Counted from the stretch's first letter, positions 7,598 through 16,972 are shown. The stretch: DNA of 51,965 nt from Bacteroidales bacterium M7 (GCA_001689515.1 LUJR01000032.1:1-51965); one strand, 5' to 3'. Notes: a model not told the origin generated them from the letters alone. Numbers and translations are program-made.

Positions 7598-7713
7598 TAG
7601 ATTGAAAACTCATATACAATCATTGCATTCTGCGTCATGAGGCTTACAGCCACATAATCTGCAAATTACATACGGCTGGCAGGATGCGTCAACTCTGTAT
7701 CGATACGACACAT

Positions 7714-10149
7714 ATGAAAGTTCTGAAATTTGGCGGCACTTCGGTAGGCACTGTCGAGAGTCTGCGCAATGTCAAGAAAATCGTCGAAGGCATCCACGAT
7801 CGCAAGGTCGTGGTGGTATCAGCCCTCGGCGGCATCACCGACCAGCTCATAGCGACTGCACACCTTGCCGTCAAGGACGATATATCCTACCTCGAATCAT
7901 ATGCACGGATAGTGCAACGCCATGTCGATGTCATCGAAGGCATAGTCCCCGAAACACGACGCGCCGAAACGATGGACAAGGTGCGTCTGCTCCTTGACGA
8001 ACTCGCCAACATCTACCGCGGCGTGACCCTGCTCCACGATCTGTCGCCACGCGCCCTCGACATCATAGTCAGCTACGGCGAACGCCTCTCAAGCGTCATC
8101 ATCAGCAACATCATAGAGGGAGCCACACATTTCGACTCCCGCAACATCATCAAGACCACCACCAATACCTACGGCCAGCACATACTCGACAATGAGCTAA
8201 CCCAGGAACTGATACACGGCGCATTTGACGGCGGCAACTGGACAACGGCTGTCATGGGGGGCTTCATCGCATCCGACTCCAAGGGCGACGTCACCAACCT
8301 CGGACGCGGAGGCAGCGATTACACCGCCTCCATCATGGCGGCAGCTCTCGATGCAGATGTGCTGGAGATATGGACCGATGTCGACGGCTTTATGACTGCA
8401 GACCCGAGAGTCATCAACTCTGCATATGTGATTGACCACCTGTCGTTTACCGAAGCTATGGAGCTGTGCAACTTCGGCGCGAAGGTCATCTATCCCCCGA
8501 CCATCTACCCCGTCTACCACAAGAACATCCCCATCCTGGTCAAGAATACCTTCAACCCCTCGGCACCCGGTACCTGCATCAGCAATGAAAGCGGCAGCGA
8601 CGGCCAGCTCATCAAGGGCATCTCGTCAATCAACGACACCTGCCTCGTCACCATCACGAGCCTATGCATGGTGGGAGTCATCGGTGTCAACGCACGCATA
8701 TTCACAGCCCTGTCACGCAACGGCGTGAGCGTATTCCTCGTGTCGCAGGCAGCGAGCGAAAACAATACCTCCATCGCCGTCCGCAATGCCGATGCCGACT
8801 TGGCAGTCAAGGTGCTCAGCGAGGAATTTGCCGAGGAGCTTTCAAGCGGCATGTTCAATAGCATCAAGGCGGAGCCTGACTTAGCCACCGTGGCTGTAGT
8901 GGGCGAGAAGATGAAGCACACCACAGGTATCGCCGGCAAACTCTTCAACACCCTCGGCTCTAACGGCATCAATGTCATAGCATGCGCCCAGGGAGCATCG
9001 GAGACCAACATATCATTCGTAATCGACAAAAAGAGCCTTCGTAAGGCTCTCAATGTCATCCATGATTCGTTTTTCCTCTCCGAAAGCTCGGTGCTCAACC
9101 TATTCCTTGTGGGCATCGGCAATGTGGGCAGAAGCCTCCTGAGCCAGATAAGCAAGCAACAGGACGAACTGCTCCGCAACAAAAACCTGCGGCTCAACGT
9201 CGTAGGCATTGCATCAAGCAAACGCGCCATTTTCGACCGCAACGGTCTTGACACCGCCGATGCTTCTAACCTCCTAAAAGAGAAAGGGATAGATGCCAAT
9301 CCGCAGATTATCGTGGACGAGGTGCTGAAGATGAATATCTACAACTCCGTATTCGTCGACTGCACCGCCAGCGCAGAAATCGCCGCCCTATATCCCACCC
9401 TGCTCTCACACAATGTCAATGTCGTGGCTGCCAACAAGATAGCCGCATCAAGTGACTACGAGAGCTACAAAGAGCTAAAGACCATAGCCCGCAAAAAGGA
9501 TGTAAAATTCCTATTCGAGACCAACGTTGGCGCGGGTCTTCCCATCATCAACACCATCAACTCCCTCATCAACTCCGGCGACAAGATTCTCAAAATCGAG
9601 GCGGTCGTGTCGGGAACGCTCAACTACATCTTCAATGTCCTGAGCAAGGACGTGCCTCTGAGTCGCGCCATACTGATGGCACAGGAGGCTGGATACACCG
9701 AGCCTGACCCACGCATTGACCTCTCTGGCAAGGACGTGATACGCAAACTGGTCATCCTCGCCCGCGAAGCCGGCTACAAGGTCGATCAGGCTGATGTGGT
9801 ACGCAACCTCTTCGTCCCCGAAAAATACTTTGAGGGCACCATAGAGCAGTTCTTTGAAAATATCAAGTCGCTCGACGGCGAGTTTGAGCGTCACCGCGCT
9901 GAAGCGGAGGCTAAAGACGAGCATTTCCGATTCGTGGCAACTCTTGAAAACGGAGCAGTCAGCGTCGGTCTCAAGCGTGTGGGTCACAACCATCCATTTT
10001 ATTCGCTTGAAGGCAGCAACAACGTAATCCTCCTGACCACCGAACGCTACAAAGAGTATCCCATGGTCATCAAGGGCTACGGCGCAGGTGCCGAGGTGAC
10101 AGCAGCCGGTGTTTTCGCCGACATAATCAGCATCGCCAACATCCGATAA
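7714..10149 (+). CDS. thrA: bifunctional aspartokinase / homoserine dehydrogenase I
   Basis: ThrA phosphorylates aspartate and later reduces aspartate semialdehyde to homoserine, the first and third steps towards threonine and methionine. The N-terminal kinase starts MKVLKFGGTSVG. Two ACT regulatory segments lie around residues 310-450. The dehydrogenase has the NAD(P) loop LVGIGNVGRS near residue 465 and the conserved VVAANK and ETNVGAGLPIINT motifs. The ATG at 7714 is preferred to the one at 7684 because the protein then begins directly with the conserved kinase strand, giving 811 residues, the usual length. It leads an operon with an apgM-like gene, thrC and aroA. Feedback control through the ACT domains is expected. 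Confidence 0.96.
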   Translation: MKVLKFGGTSVGTVESLRNVKKIVEGIHDRKVVVVSALGGITDQLIATAHLAVKDDISYLESYARIVQRHVDVIEGIVPETRRAETMDKVRLLLDELANIYRGVTLLHDLSPRALDIIVSYGERLSSVIISNIIEGATHFDSRNIIKTTTNTYGQHILDNELTQELIHGAFDGGNWTTAVMGGFIASDSKGDVTNLGRGGSDYTASIMAAALDADVLEIWTDVDGFMTADPRVINSAYVIDHLSFTEAMELCNFGAKVIYPPTIYPVYHKNIPILVKNTFNPSAPGTCISNESGSDGQLIKGISSINDTCLVTITSLCMVGVIGVNARIFTALSRNGVSVFLVSQAASENNTSIAVRNADADLAVKVLSEEFAEELSSGMFNSIKAEPDLATVAVVGEKMKHTTGIAGKLFNTLGSNGINVIACAQGASETNISFVIDKKSLRKALNVIHDSFFLSESSVLNLFLVGIGNVGRSLLSQISKQQDELLRNKNLRLNVVGIASSKRAIFDRNGLDTADASNLLKEKGIDANPQIIVDEVLKMNIYNSVFVDCTASAEIAALYPTLLSHNVNVVAANKIAASSDYESYKELKTIARKKDVKFLFETNVGAGLPIINTINSLINSGDKILKIEAVVSGTLNYIFNVLSKDVPLSRAILMAQEAGYTEPDPRIDLSGKDVIRKLVILAREAGYKVDQADVVRNLFVPEKYFEGTIEQFFENIKSLDGEFERHRAEAEAKDEHFRFVATLENGAVSVGLKRVGHNHPFYSLEGSNNVILLTTERYKEYPMVIKGYGAGAEVTAAGVFADIISIANIR

Positions 10150-10161
10150 ATCTCCACGCAA

Positions 10162-11373
10162 ATGAAACATATAATCGTACTCGGCGACGGCATGGCAGAC
10201 GAACCATGCGAAGCTCTCGGCGGCATGACTCCGCTTGAAGCCGCCGACACCCCCACTCTCGACATGATGGCGGAGCGCGGACGGCTCGGACTCCTCGCCA
10301 CCGTCCCCGACGGCATGCACCCGGGCAGCGAGATAGCCCACCTTTCACTGTTGGGCTATGACGTGCCCAAGGTGTTTGAAGGACGGGGGTCTCTTGAAGC
10401 GGCAAGCATGGGCATCGCCATTGAGCCTGACGAGATGGCTGTTAGATGCAACCTCATCTGCCTCAACCCCGATGGCACCATAAAGAACCACTCTGCCGGG
10501 CATATCACCACAGAGGAGGCTGACCAGCTCATCGACACCCTCAACACCCGTCTGGCTGACGGACGATTCAAGATATATACAGGGGTCAGTTTCCGTCACC
10601 TGCTCAAAGTCAAAGATGCAGACAAACGCATCTCTTGCACTCCGCCCCACGATGTGCCTGGCGCGCAGTCGATGGAGGTGATGGTACGCGCCGAAGTGCC
10701 CGAAGCCGAGGAGACAGCCGACTATCTCAATTCTCTCATACTCGACTCGCAGGAGATACTGCGTGACCACCCAGTCAACCTCCGACGCATCGCCGAGGGC
10801 AAAGACCCAGCCAACAGCATATGGCCATGGAGCCCGGGCTACAAACCGTCGATGGAGACCATGATGACCCTCTTTGGCATCAAAAAAGGCGTGGTCATCT
10901 CAGCCGTTGACCTTATCCGTGGCATAGGCGTGTACGCAGGTCTTGAACCCATAATAGTTCCCGGTGCGACAGGTCTTGCCGATACCAACTATGAGGGCAA
11001 GGTACAGGCTGCCATAGAAGCTCTCAAAGGCGATGCCGATTTCGTATTCCTCCACATCGAGGCAAGCGACGAAGCAGGCCACGAGGGCGATGCCAAGCTG
11101 AAAAAGACCACAATCGAGTATCTTGACCAGCGTGTGCTGCATCCGCTTCTCGAAGCGGTTAAAGAAATAGACGAGGAGGTAGCCATCGCCGTCCTCCCGG
11201 ATCATCCTACCCCTTGCCACCTGCGCACCCACACCAACCGCCCCGTCCCATTCCTCATCTACCGTCCCGACATCGCCCCCGACGATGTAAAGGTCTACAC
11301 TGAAACGTCCGCTGGCGATGGCGGCTACGGACTGATGCAGGGCAATGAATTCATCCGCGAATTTTTAAAATAA
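10162..11373 (+). CDS. ApgM-family enzyme, probable homoserine kinase of the thr operon
   Basis: The protein belongs to the cofactor-independent phosphoglycerate mutase family (alkaline phosphatase fold). It starts MKHIIVLGDGMADEP with the first metal ligand Asp. The PGSEIAHLSLLGYD segment carries the nucleophile Ser, and late metal ligands lie in HIEASDEAGHEGD and LPDHPTPCHLRTH. It sits between thrA and thrC, with gaps of 12 and 4 nt, exactly where a homoserine kinase is needed, and no classical thrB (GHMP kinase) is present. ApgM-like proteins in thr operons of Bacteroides and some other bacteria have been assigned this activity, so homoserine phosphorylation is more likely than glycolysis. 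Length (403) is normal for the family. Confidence 0.85.
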   Translation: MKHIIVLGDGMADEPCEALGGMTPLEAADTPTLDMMAERGRLGLLATVPDGMHPGSEIAHLSLLGYDVPKVFEGRGSLEAASMGIAIEPDEMAVRCNLICLNPDGTIKNHSAGHITTEEADQLIDTLNTRLADGRFKIYTGVSFRHLLKVKDADKRISCTPPHDVPGAQSMEVMVRAEVPEAEETADYLNSLILDSQEILRDHPVNLRRIAEGKDPANSIWPWSPGYKPSMETMMTLFGIKKGVVISAVDLIRGIGVYAGLEPIIVPGATGLADTNYEGKVQAAIEALKGDADFVFLHIEASDEAGHEGDAKLKKTTIEYLDQRVLHPLLEAVKEIDEEVAIAVLPDHPTPCHLRTHTNRPVPFLIYRPDIAPDDVKVYTETSAGDGGYGLMQGNEFIREFLK

Positions 11374-11377
11374 ACTC

Positions 11378-12700
11378 ATGAGCCAGCATATCAAATACTA
11401 CAGCACATCGGGCAATGCTCCGATGGCGACTTTGGAGGAAGCTGTCGTGCACGGTCTTGCTTCTGACAAGGGTCTGTTCATGCCTGAGACTATAGGACTG
11501 CTCCCTCAGGCGTTTTTCAACAACATCGCCGAGATGAGCCTTACCGACATAGCCTATGTCGTGGCAAACACGCTCTTCGGAGGCGACATCGAAAGCGAGG
11601 AACTCAAGCGCATCGTCAGCGAAACGCTCAATTTTGAGATTCCTCTGGTCCACGTGGCTGAAAACCGCTATTCGCTCGAACTTTACCATGGTCCCACTCT
11701 GGCATTCAAGGATGTAGGTGCGCGCTTCATGGCACGTCTGCTCGGCTACTTCAACGCCAAGCGCGGCAACGGACGCATGGTCAATGTGCTTGTAGCCACC
11801 TCAGGCGACACCGGCAGCGCGGTAGCCAACGGCTTCCTCGGCGTAGAGGGTGTCAGAGTGTTCGTGCTCTATCCCAAGGGCAAGGTCAGCCGCATCCAGG
11901 AGGCTCAGTTTACTACCCTCGGGCAAAACATCACAGCCCTTGAGGTCAACGGCACATTTGATGACTGTCAGGCTCTCGTCAAGCAGGCGTTCATGGATGC
12001 CGAACTCAATGAGGCGATGCAGCTCACATCTGCCAACTCCATCAATGTGGCGCGTTTCCTGCCACAGATGTTCTACTATTTCCATGCCTACGCACAGCTC
12101 GCTGCTAAAGGCAAGCGCACTGACAATATCGTGGTGGCAGTGCCGAGCGGCAACTTCGGCAACATCACCGCCGGACTCATCGGCAAGCGCATGGGACTGC
12201 CCATCAAGCGTTTCATCGCCGCCAACAATGCCAACGACATCTTCTACCAGTATCTCCAGACTGCCAAATACAATCCCCGTCCGTCCATAGCCACCATAGC
12301 CAACGCTATGGACGTGGGAGACCCGAGCAACTTTGCCCGCGTCCTTGACCTTTACGGCAATGACCATTCGCGCATCGCTGCCGAAATCTCAGGTTGCACC
12401 TACACTGACGAGCAGATAGCCGAGACCCTCCGCGACACTCTCGCCAACGAGGGCTATCTCCTTGACCCCCACGGAGCAGTGGCATACCGCAGCCTTCTTG
12501 AAGGTCTTGCGCCTGACGAAACAGGTATCTTCCTTGAGACCGCCCATCCCGCCAAGTTCAAGGAGACCGTCGAAGCCATCACTGGCAGCGAGGTTGACAT
12601 CCCTGCGCGTCTCAACGCTTTCCTCAAAGGCGAAAAGCAGTCGATACCCATGCAGCGCACATTTGCGCCGTTCAAGAAGTTCCTCCTCTCACAAGCATAA
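11378..12700 (+). CDS. thrC: threonine synthase
   Basis: ThrC converts O-phosphohomoserine to threonine using PLP. The N-terminal YYSTSGNAPMATLEEAVVHG matches the family, the PLP lysine lies in ELYHGPTLAFKDVGARFM, the phosphate-binding region is SGDTGSAVANGF, and PSGNFGNITAGL follows. Length 440 fits the bacterial long form. The gene starts 4 nt after the ApgM-like gene and ends 3 nt before aroA, so all four genes are probably one transcript. It completes the path from aspartate to threonine together with thrA and the probable kinase, apart from aspartate semialdehyde dehydrogenase, which must be elsewhere. Confidence 0.96.
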   Translation: MSQHIKYYSTSGNAPMATLEEAVVHGLASDKGLFMPETIGLLPQAFFNNIAEMSLTDIAYVVANTLFGGDIESEELKRIVSETLNFEIPLVHVAENRYSLELYHGPTLAFKDVGARFMARLLGYFNAKRGNGRMVNVLVATSGDTGSAVANGFLGVEGVRVFVLYPKGKVSRIQEAQFTTLGQNITALEVNGTFDDCQALVKQAFMDAELNEAMQLTSANSINVARFLPQMFYYFHAYAQLAAKGKRTDNIVVAVPSGNFGNITAGLIGKRMGLPIKRFIAANNANDIFYQYLQTAKYNPRPSIATIANAMDVGDPSNFARVLDLYGNDHSRIAAEISGCTYTDEQIAETLRDTLANEGYLLDPHGAVAYRSLLEGLAPDETGIFLETAHPAKFKETVEAITGSEVDIPARLNAFLKGEKQSIPMQRTFAPFKKFLLSQA

Positions 12701-12703
12701 ATT

Positions 12704-13984
12704 ATGAATCTCCGCATCATGCCGCCTGACGGCATACTGGAAGCTACCATATCGCTCCCTGCATCTAAAAGCCTCTCCAACCGCGCACTGATACTCAGCG
12801 CACTTACTCCAGGGGGCGAAGGCTCAATCAATGGGCTGGCACAGTGCGATGACACCGATGTGCTATCTGCCGCTCTGTCGCAAGGTCCCGATGTCCGTGA
12901 GGTAAATATAGGTGCCGCAGGCACTGCCATGCGCTTCCTGACCGCTTATTATGCCACGCTTGACGGCTGCGATGTGGTGCTTGACGGAAGCGAACGCATG
13001 CGTCGCCGCCCCATCAGCGCACTCGTGGATGCTCTGCGCCAGGCTGGTGCCGACATCGAGTATGCTGCGGAAGAGGGTTTTCCTCCTCTCCATATCCGCG
13101 GACGCCGACTGGCAGGCGGAGAGGTCAAGGTCAAGGCTGACATCAGTTCGCAATACATCTCGGCGTTGCTGATGACAGGTCCCCTGATGGCAAACGGACT
13201 CACCTTGACCTTAGAGGGCGAAATAGCTTCGCGTCCATATATCCTGATGACCCTCGGCATGATGGCTGAGCGCGGAGTGGAGGCGGAATTCTACGGCAAC
13301 ACCATCTCTGTCCCTGCGGCATCATATCGTCCGGGCGACTTCACCATCGAAGGCGACTGGAGTGCGGCTGCGTTCTGGTACGAGATAGCAGCTGTCAGCA
13401 GCGGTTTCGTCGGACTCAACGGCATCAAGCTCCCAAGCCTGCAAGGCGACTCGGTGGTGAGCAATATCTACACCCACCTCGGCATAAACACCGAGGATGG
13501 CGAAGATGCTGACATCGACCTGCTTGCTTCTCCCGATCAGGATGCGCGTCTCAACTACGATTTTGCCGACTGCCCCGACCTCGCCCAAGCTGTGATTACA
13601 ACCTGCGCGTTGCTCGGCATCCCGTTCCGCTTCACAGGACTGCACTCCTTGCGCATCAAGGAGACTGACCGCATAGAGGCGATGCGCCGCGAACTGCTCA
13701 AAATAGGTGTACCTGTGACCGTCACCGGCGATGACCTGATGGAGTGGGAAGGCAAACGCACACCGGTGTTTGAGATGCCTAATTTCGACACTTACGATGA
13801 CCACCGCATGGCTATGGCTCTCGCCGCTGTCAGTATCTTCATCCCTGGCATCATCATCAACGATGCCGAGGTTGTCAGCAAGAGCTATCCCACATTCTGG
13901 GACGACCTGCGCACAGCCGGATTCACCGTCATCGATGCATCTGAGCCTTATGAGGAGGAGGCTGCCCGAGAAGCTGCCGAATAA
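12704..13984 (+). CDS. aroA: 3-phosphoshikimate 1-carboxyvinyltransferase (EPSP synthase)
   Basis: AroA joins PEP to shikimate-3-phosphate in the shikimate pathway. Visible family motifs: LPASKSLSNRALILSAL near the start, NIGAAGTAMRFLTAYYA (the AGTxxRF loop), DGSERMRRRP, and RIKETDRIEAMRRELLKIG near the end. Length 426 is typical. It follows thrC by 3 nt, so the operon mixes threonine and aromatic amino acid synthesis. The acidic C-terminal tail (SEPYEEEAAREAAE) is longer than in many homologues and may be variable. Confidence 0.95.
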   Translation: MNLRIMPPDGILEATISLPASKSLSNRALILSALTPGGEGSINGLAQCDDTDVLSAALSQGPDVREVNIGAAGTAMRFLTAYYATLDGCDVVLDGSERMRRRPISALVDALRQAGADIEYAAEEGFPPLHIRGRRLAGGEVKVKADISSQYISALLMTGPLMANGLTLTLEGEIASRPYILMTLGMMAERGVEAEFYGNTISVPAASYRPGDFTIEGDWSAAAFWYEIAAVSSGFVGLNGIKLPSLQGDSVVSNIYTHLGINTEDGEDADIDLLASPDQDARLNYDFADCPDLAQAVITTCALLGIPFRFTGLHSLRIKETDRIEAMRRELLKIGVPVTVTGDDLMEWEGKRTPVFEMPNFDTYDDHRMAMALAAVSIFIPGIIINDAEVVSKSYPTFWDDLRTAGFTVIDASEPYEEEAAREAAE

Positions 13985-13999
13985 ACATACATCATAACC

Positions 14000-14458
14000 A
14001 TGCTGCCGTTAATCCTGCTCATACTCTGGATAGCTCTCACTCTCTACATCTTCTACCGCTACTCGCAGTGGCGCAAACGCCGTGCCACATCCCGACCGAT
14101 TACGGCTGGCGACAATACACAGTCATCCGCGCCATCTGCCACCGATGACAGCTGCCACTCCCACTCAGGCATCTGCTGCGGACTCCACGCCATCTGCGAG
14201 AAAGGCTTGCCCAAATCGGCTGAAGACCTCTACTTTGACGACGAGGAGCTTGACCGCTTCCAAGGCAAAAAGCCCTCGGATTATACCGACGAGGAGATAG
14301 AGGAGTTTCGCGACGTGATGATGACCGTCCCCGCTGACGAGCTCGGACTATGGGCGCGGTGCATAGGCATGCGTCATCTGATGCTGCCTGAGGCTGTGCG
14401 TGACGAGCTGTTGCTGCGCATGCGCGAAAACGATGCCTCCACAGCGTCCCAATCCTGA
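14000..14458 (+). CDS. membrane-anchored Cys/His-rich small protein, unknown function
   Basis: Residues 1-20 form one membrane segment (MLPLILLILWIALTLYIFYR), followed by a basic stretch (SQWRKRR). A Cys/His cluster CHSHSGICCGLHAICEK lies at about residues 50-67, then an acidic C-terminal domain with repeated Asp/Glu (FDDEELDRFQGKKPSDYTDEEIEEF). The cluster could bind metal (inference). The gene lies 15 nt after aroA and 5 nt before a metal ABC permease, so it is probably in the same transcript and may act with the transporter. I recognise it only as a conserved Bacteroidetes type without known function. Confidence 0.75.
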   Translation: MLPLILLILWIALTLYIFYRYSQWRKRRATSRPITAGDNTQSSAPSATDDSCHSHSGICCGLHAICEKGLPKSAEDLYFDDEELDRFQGKKPSDYTDEEIEEFRDVMMTVPADELGLWARCIGMRHLMLPEAVRDELLLRMRENDASTASQS

Positions 14459-14463
14459 CCTCC

Positions 14464-15258
14464 ATGGATATTCTCAATTACGGTTTCTTCCAAAACGCCC
14501 TCTGGGGCATTGGGCTTATCAGCATCACAGCCGCCGTCATAGGTGTATATGTTGTGTGCCGCCGCATGGCTGCACTGGCAGGAGGCGTGACGCATGCATG
14601 CTTCGGTGGACTCGGACTGGGATATTTCCTCGGTTGGAATCCGCTATGGCTCGCTATGGCTTTTGCCATAGGCTCATCACTGCTTGTGGAGCGCATGTCA
14701 TCTGGCGGACGTGTGCGCTCTGACTCGGCGATAGCCGTGGTGTGGGCAATAGGCATGGCTATAGGTGTACTGTTCGTATTCATGACTCCGGGATATGTAC
14801 CCGAACTGACCACATTTCTCTTCGGCAACATCCTAACCATCAGCACCACCGACCTCATCATGGAAGCGGTGTACGCTGCCATACTGGTTGCGGTTTTCGC
14901 CATAGCCCACCGTCAGATAGTGGCATGCGCCTTTGACCCTGACTTTGCCCGCGTAAGCGGACTGCGCGTGTCGGCAATCAACCTGATGATGACCGTCCTC
15001 GTAGGCATAGGCATAGTCCTGACCATACGCCTCATCGGAGTGATGCTACTGATGTCTACCCTCGCCCTCCCCGCCCTCGCCGCCGAAAACCTCACGCGCC
15101 GCTACATCCCCATGACTCTCGCAGCCGTAGCCCTCAGCCTCGCCACCTCCTACGCCGCCCTCCTCCTCAGCACCCTCGTCGACGTCCCATGCTCCGCCTT
15201 CATCGTCCTCTTCCAAGCCACCGCCTACGCCCTGACACTCCCCCTCCGCCACCACTGA
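14464..15258 (+). CDS. ABC-3 family metal (zinc/manganese-type) transporter permease
   Basis: A 264-residue integral membrane protein with about eight hydrophobic segments. Family signatures include YGFFQNALWGIGLISITAAV, ALAGGVTHACFGGLGLGYFL, SDSAIAVVWAIGMAIGVLFV and the late RLIGVMLLMSTLALPALAAE. These place it with ZnuB/TroC-like permeases that move Zn2+ or Mn2+ inward. No ATPase or binding protein is next to it in the window, so its partners must be encoded elsewhere. The Cys/His-rich gene upstream is a candidate accessory. From about 15050 the coding strand becomes C-rich and G-poor up to the stop. Confidence 0.9.
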   Translation: MDILNYGFFQNALWGIGLISITAAVIGVYVVCRRMAALAGGVTHACFGGLGLGYFLGWNPLWLAMAFAIGSSLLVERMSSGGRVRSDSAIAVVWAIGMAIGVLFVFMTPGYVPELTTFLFGNILTISTTDLIMEAVYAAILVAVFAIAHRQIVACAFDPDFARVSGLRVSAINLMMTVLVGIGIVLTIRLIGVMLLMSTLALPALAAENLTRRYIPMTLAAVALSLATSYAALLLSTLVDVPCSAFIVLFQATAYALTLPLRHH

Positions 15259-15309
15259 AACGCCCTCTTGGACAACCGTAACACACTCCCGCAAACATAA
15301 CCTACATTT

Positions 15310-15391
15310 TGTAGGGACATGCCGTGGCATGTCCGCACCCCAGCCGCCAACATTCTGCGCGAAAGCGGACATGCCACGGCATGTCCCTACA
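15310..15391. repeat. REP-like inverted pair, family 1 (perfect 27-bp arms)
   Basis: Left arm 15310-15336 and right arm 15365-15391 are exact reverse complements. Each arm has a GTAG head followed by its own small hairpin (stem GGACATGCC / GGCATGTCC). Further family-1 pairs occur at 19602, 21065, 22338, 34061, 39530 and 43481, with single arms at 43138 and 47339. Confidence 0.9.
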
Positions 15392-15429
15392 ATTTGCACG
15401 AATACTGACTGCGTTTACGATACAATAAA

Positions 15430-15736
15430 TCAGACAAAGGAGTCCCAAAGGGACGGATTTATCCATAACCCCGGATGAAGCCAGCGGCAGCGGCTGAGTC
15501 CTGGGCAGACAGCACTCCTCTCGGATCATAATCCCGAAGGGATGGATTCGTGGTAGAACAAACGTGCTACCATTATTTCGTCCCTCCAGGACTTGGTTTC
15601 TTCAGTTCATCTTTTGCCGTGGACTCGTCATGGCTCCGCCATTTTCTCATCCACGGTTAAGCACAAATCCGTCCCTCCAGGACTTATATCAGAAATGACA
15701 AGCCCCATGCACAGCGCGGCAGCGACGTACATGGGG
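15430..15736. repeat. cluster of short palindromic repeats between genes
   Basis: No gene is visible in 15259-15800. Four related about 20-nt units occur: GTCCCAAAGGGACGGATT (about 15446), ATCCCGAAGGGATGGATT (about 15531), and two inverted TCCGTCCCTCCAGGACTT-like units near 15579 and 15669. At 15703-15736 there is a hairpin starting CCCCATGCACAG and ending TACATGGGG, a partial copy of the central hairpin of the transposase-flanking repeat at 25.4-26.1 kb. Confidence 0.65.
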
Positions 15737-15800
15737 CGTTAATGAAGCTAAGACAAAAATCCCGGAAAGGTTTCGGCACACGAGATGACGCAGCAAAATA

Positions 15801-16508
15801 TCAGTCAGTCACGGCTCTAACAGAAAAACCGAGGGTCCTATAATCATAGTCACGGTCTATATCAACAAATCCACTACTGAAACAGATAAAGTATGTATAT
15901 ACTCCAATATGGTCTCCAATTCTATAATAACCGTTAACATTATCATAGGAAAGTCCACCATAGCCAGGATCGTCACACTTGCGACCCCCAGCCGGCATAA
16001 ATATTGATTTACCATTCGATCCAGTCACCTTGTAACCGTTGATACCGTCAATATTTGTCCACGTCCAGTTGCAGTTATCAACGAGCTCATTTAATTCAGC
16101 ATAGGTAGGCATACGCCACGAACCACCCCACTTAACATGAGCAACATCCTTATCCGTACCACATAAATTCATATCCACATGATTTGGATTAGGGTCAATG
16201 TAGTTTTCTCTTGTATAAACCTCTTTCTCCTCCGTTTCGCCCCAGGCATAGTAGCCGCCAAAATCCGAAGGGGTGGTTGCGCCAACATTGCAGGTAGCCC
16301 ACTTGACACTCAGACCGAGGTCTACCGCCTCATGTCCTTGCAGGTCTTCACCGTCATCGCTTCTGACATCAAAGGTTATTTCCTTGATTTTATCGATGTC
16401 GATGGACTGTGACGTGCCGTCGGTCATCTCTACTTTCATCACCTCCCTCTCGGCATAAGCACTTATAGCCATGACGAGGATAGTAGACATAATCAAAACT
16501 TTCTTCAT
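15801..16508 (-). CDS. secreted FISUMP-type (Fibrobacter major paralogous domain) protein
   Basis: A 235-residue protein with a signal peptide (MKKVLIMSTILVMAISAYA), a short linker (MTDGTSQSIDIDKIKEITF, typical of Bacteroidales surface proteins), and then the domain beginning EAVDLGLSVKWATCNVGA. The domain continues with the motifs GGYYAWGE and SWRMPTYAELNELV and ends in SVRAVTD. Such domains are widespread in secreted Bacteroidetes proteins and have no known activity. The start overlaps the stop of the upstream gene by 4 nt, so it is the second gene of a pair with a protein carrying a sorting-tail-like C-terminus. Confidence 0.82.
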   Translation of the reverse strand: MKKVLIMSTILVMAISAYAEREVMKVEMTDGTSQSIDIDKIKEITFDVRSDDGEDLQGHEAVDLGLSVKWATCNVGATTPSDFGGYYAWGETEEKEVYTRENYIDPNPNHVDMNLCGTDKDVAHVKWGGSWRMPTYAELNELVDNCNWTWTNIDGINGYKVTGSNGKSIFMPAGGRKCDDPGYGGLSYDNVNGYYRIGDHIGVYTYFICFSSGFVDIDRDYDYRTLGFSVRAVTD

Positions 16509-16936
16509 CGCTGGATCTTGATGGCTTTGTCATTGACCTTCACTATGTAGACGCCCTTGGGCAGAGATGCAAGGGAGACATGCCCGAATCCCATCGCTGC
16601 CAGCGTCCCACCCATGTCATAGACATAGATTTCCGCCCTGTCACATTTAAACACGTGTCTTTCATAACGATACAACACGTCACAGTCGGCATTGACATCC
16701 CAGCCGTCAAGCGACACCGTGAAATCCACCGCCTTCACATCGTCACGCAGATACTCCGATGACACTTTTGATGTAGCCACCAACATGTTGTCACCTGAAA
16801 ACGTGATGACAGGCTTCTCGCCGAGACGGTAGCCCTCAACCTTACCATCTGTCAGCGTCACCCGCAGATAGCTGTTGGCACCATTAGCAAACAGACCGCC
16901 AGTCAGCAGAGCCAACAAAACATATAATTTTCTCAT
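16505..16936 (-). CDS. secreted protein with type IX-like C-terminal sorting tail (143 aa)
   Basis: The ATG at 16936 is chosen because it begins a clear signal peptide (MRKLYVLLALLTGGLFANGA); the frame upstream runs into repeat DNA. A beta-rich segment with LRVTLTDGKVEGYRLGEKPV resembles the linker of the downstream gene. The last 35 residues (IYVYDMGGTLAAMGFG, then LPKGVYIVKVNDKAIKIQR) match the type A C-terminal sorting domain exported by the Por/T9SS system, including the GxYxV and final K/R strand. A consensus -7 (TATATTTG) lies at 16980-16973. Cargo function unknown. Confidence 0.75.
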   Translation of the reverse strand: MRKLYVLLALLTGGLFANGANSYLRVTLTDGKVEGYRLGEKPVITFSGDNMLVATSKVSSEYLRDDVKAVDFTVSLDGWDVNADCDVLYRYERHVFKCDRAEIYVYDMGGTLAAMGFGHVSLASLPKGVYIVKVNDKAIKIQR

Positions 16937-16972
16937 AGTCAAGATTAGTTTATACTCCTCCACAAATATAGT

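Noticed and set aside
7637..7657. Possible threonine attenuator leader peptide (ATG AGG CTT ACA GCC ACA TAA)
   Set aside because: Only two Thr codons, no clear terminator/antiterminator pair in the 110-nt leader. Too weak to call.
7684..7713. Start of thrA ten codons upstream (MRQLCIDTTH)
   Set aside because: The conserved kinase strand begins at the ATG at 7714, and homologues start there. The extension holds two Thr codons but has no support as coding.
8197..9299. Long open frames antisense to thrA (including one of 261 codons at 8514-9299 minus)
   Set aside because: They lie fully inside thrA, whose protein is clearly conserved. They show no recognisable motif and are what codon bias in the GC-richer operon would create.
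15310..15391. CRISPR-like interpretation of the recurring palindromes
   Set aside because: The repeats are inverted pairs scattered over 30 kb with no regular spacers and no cas genes.
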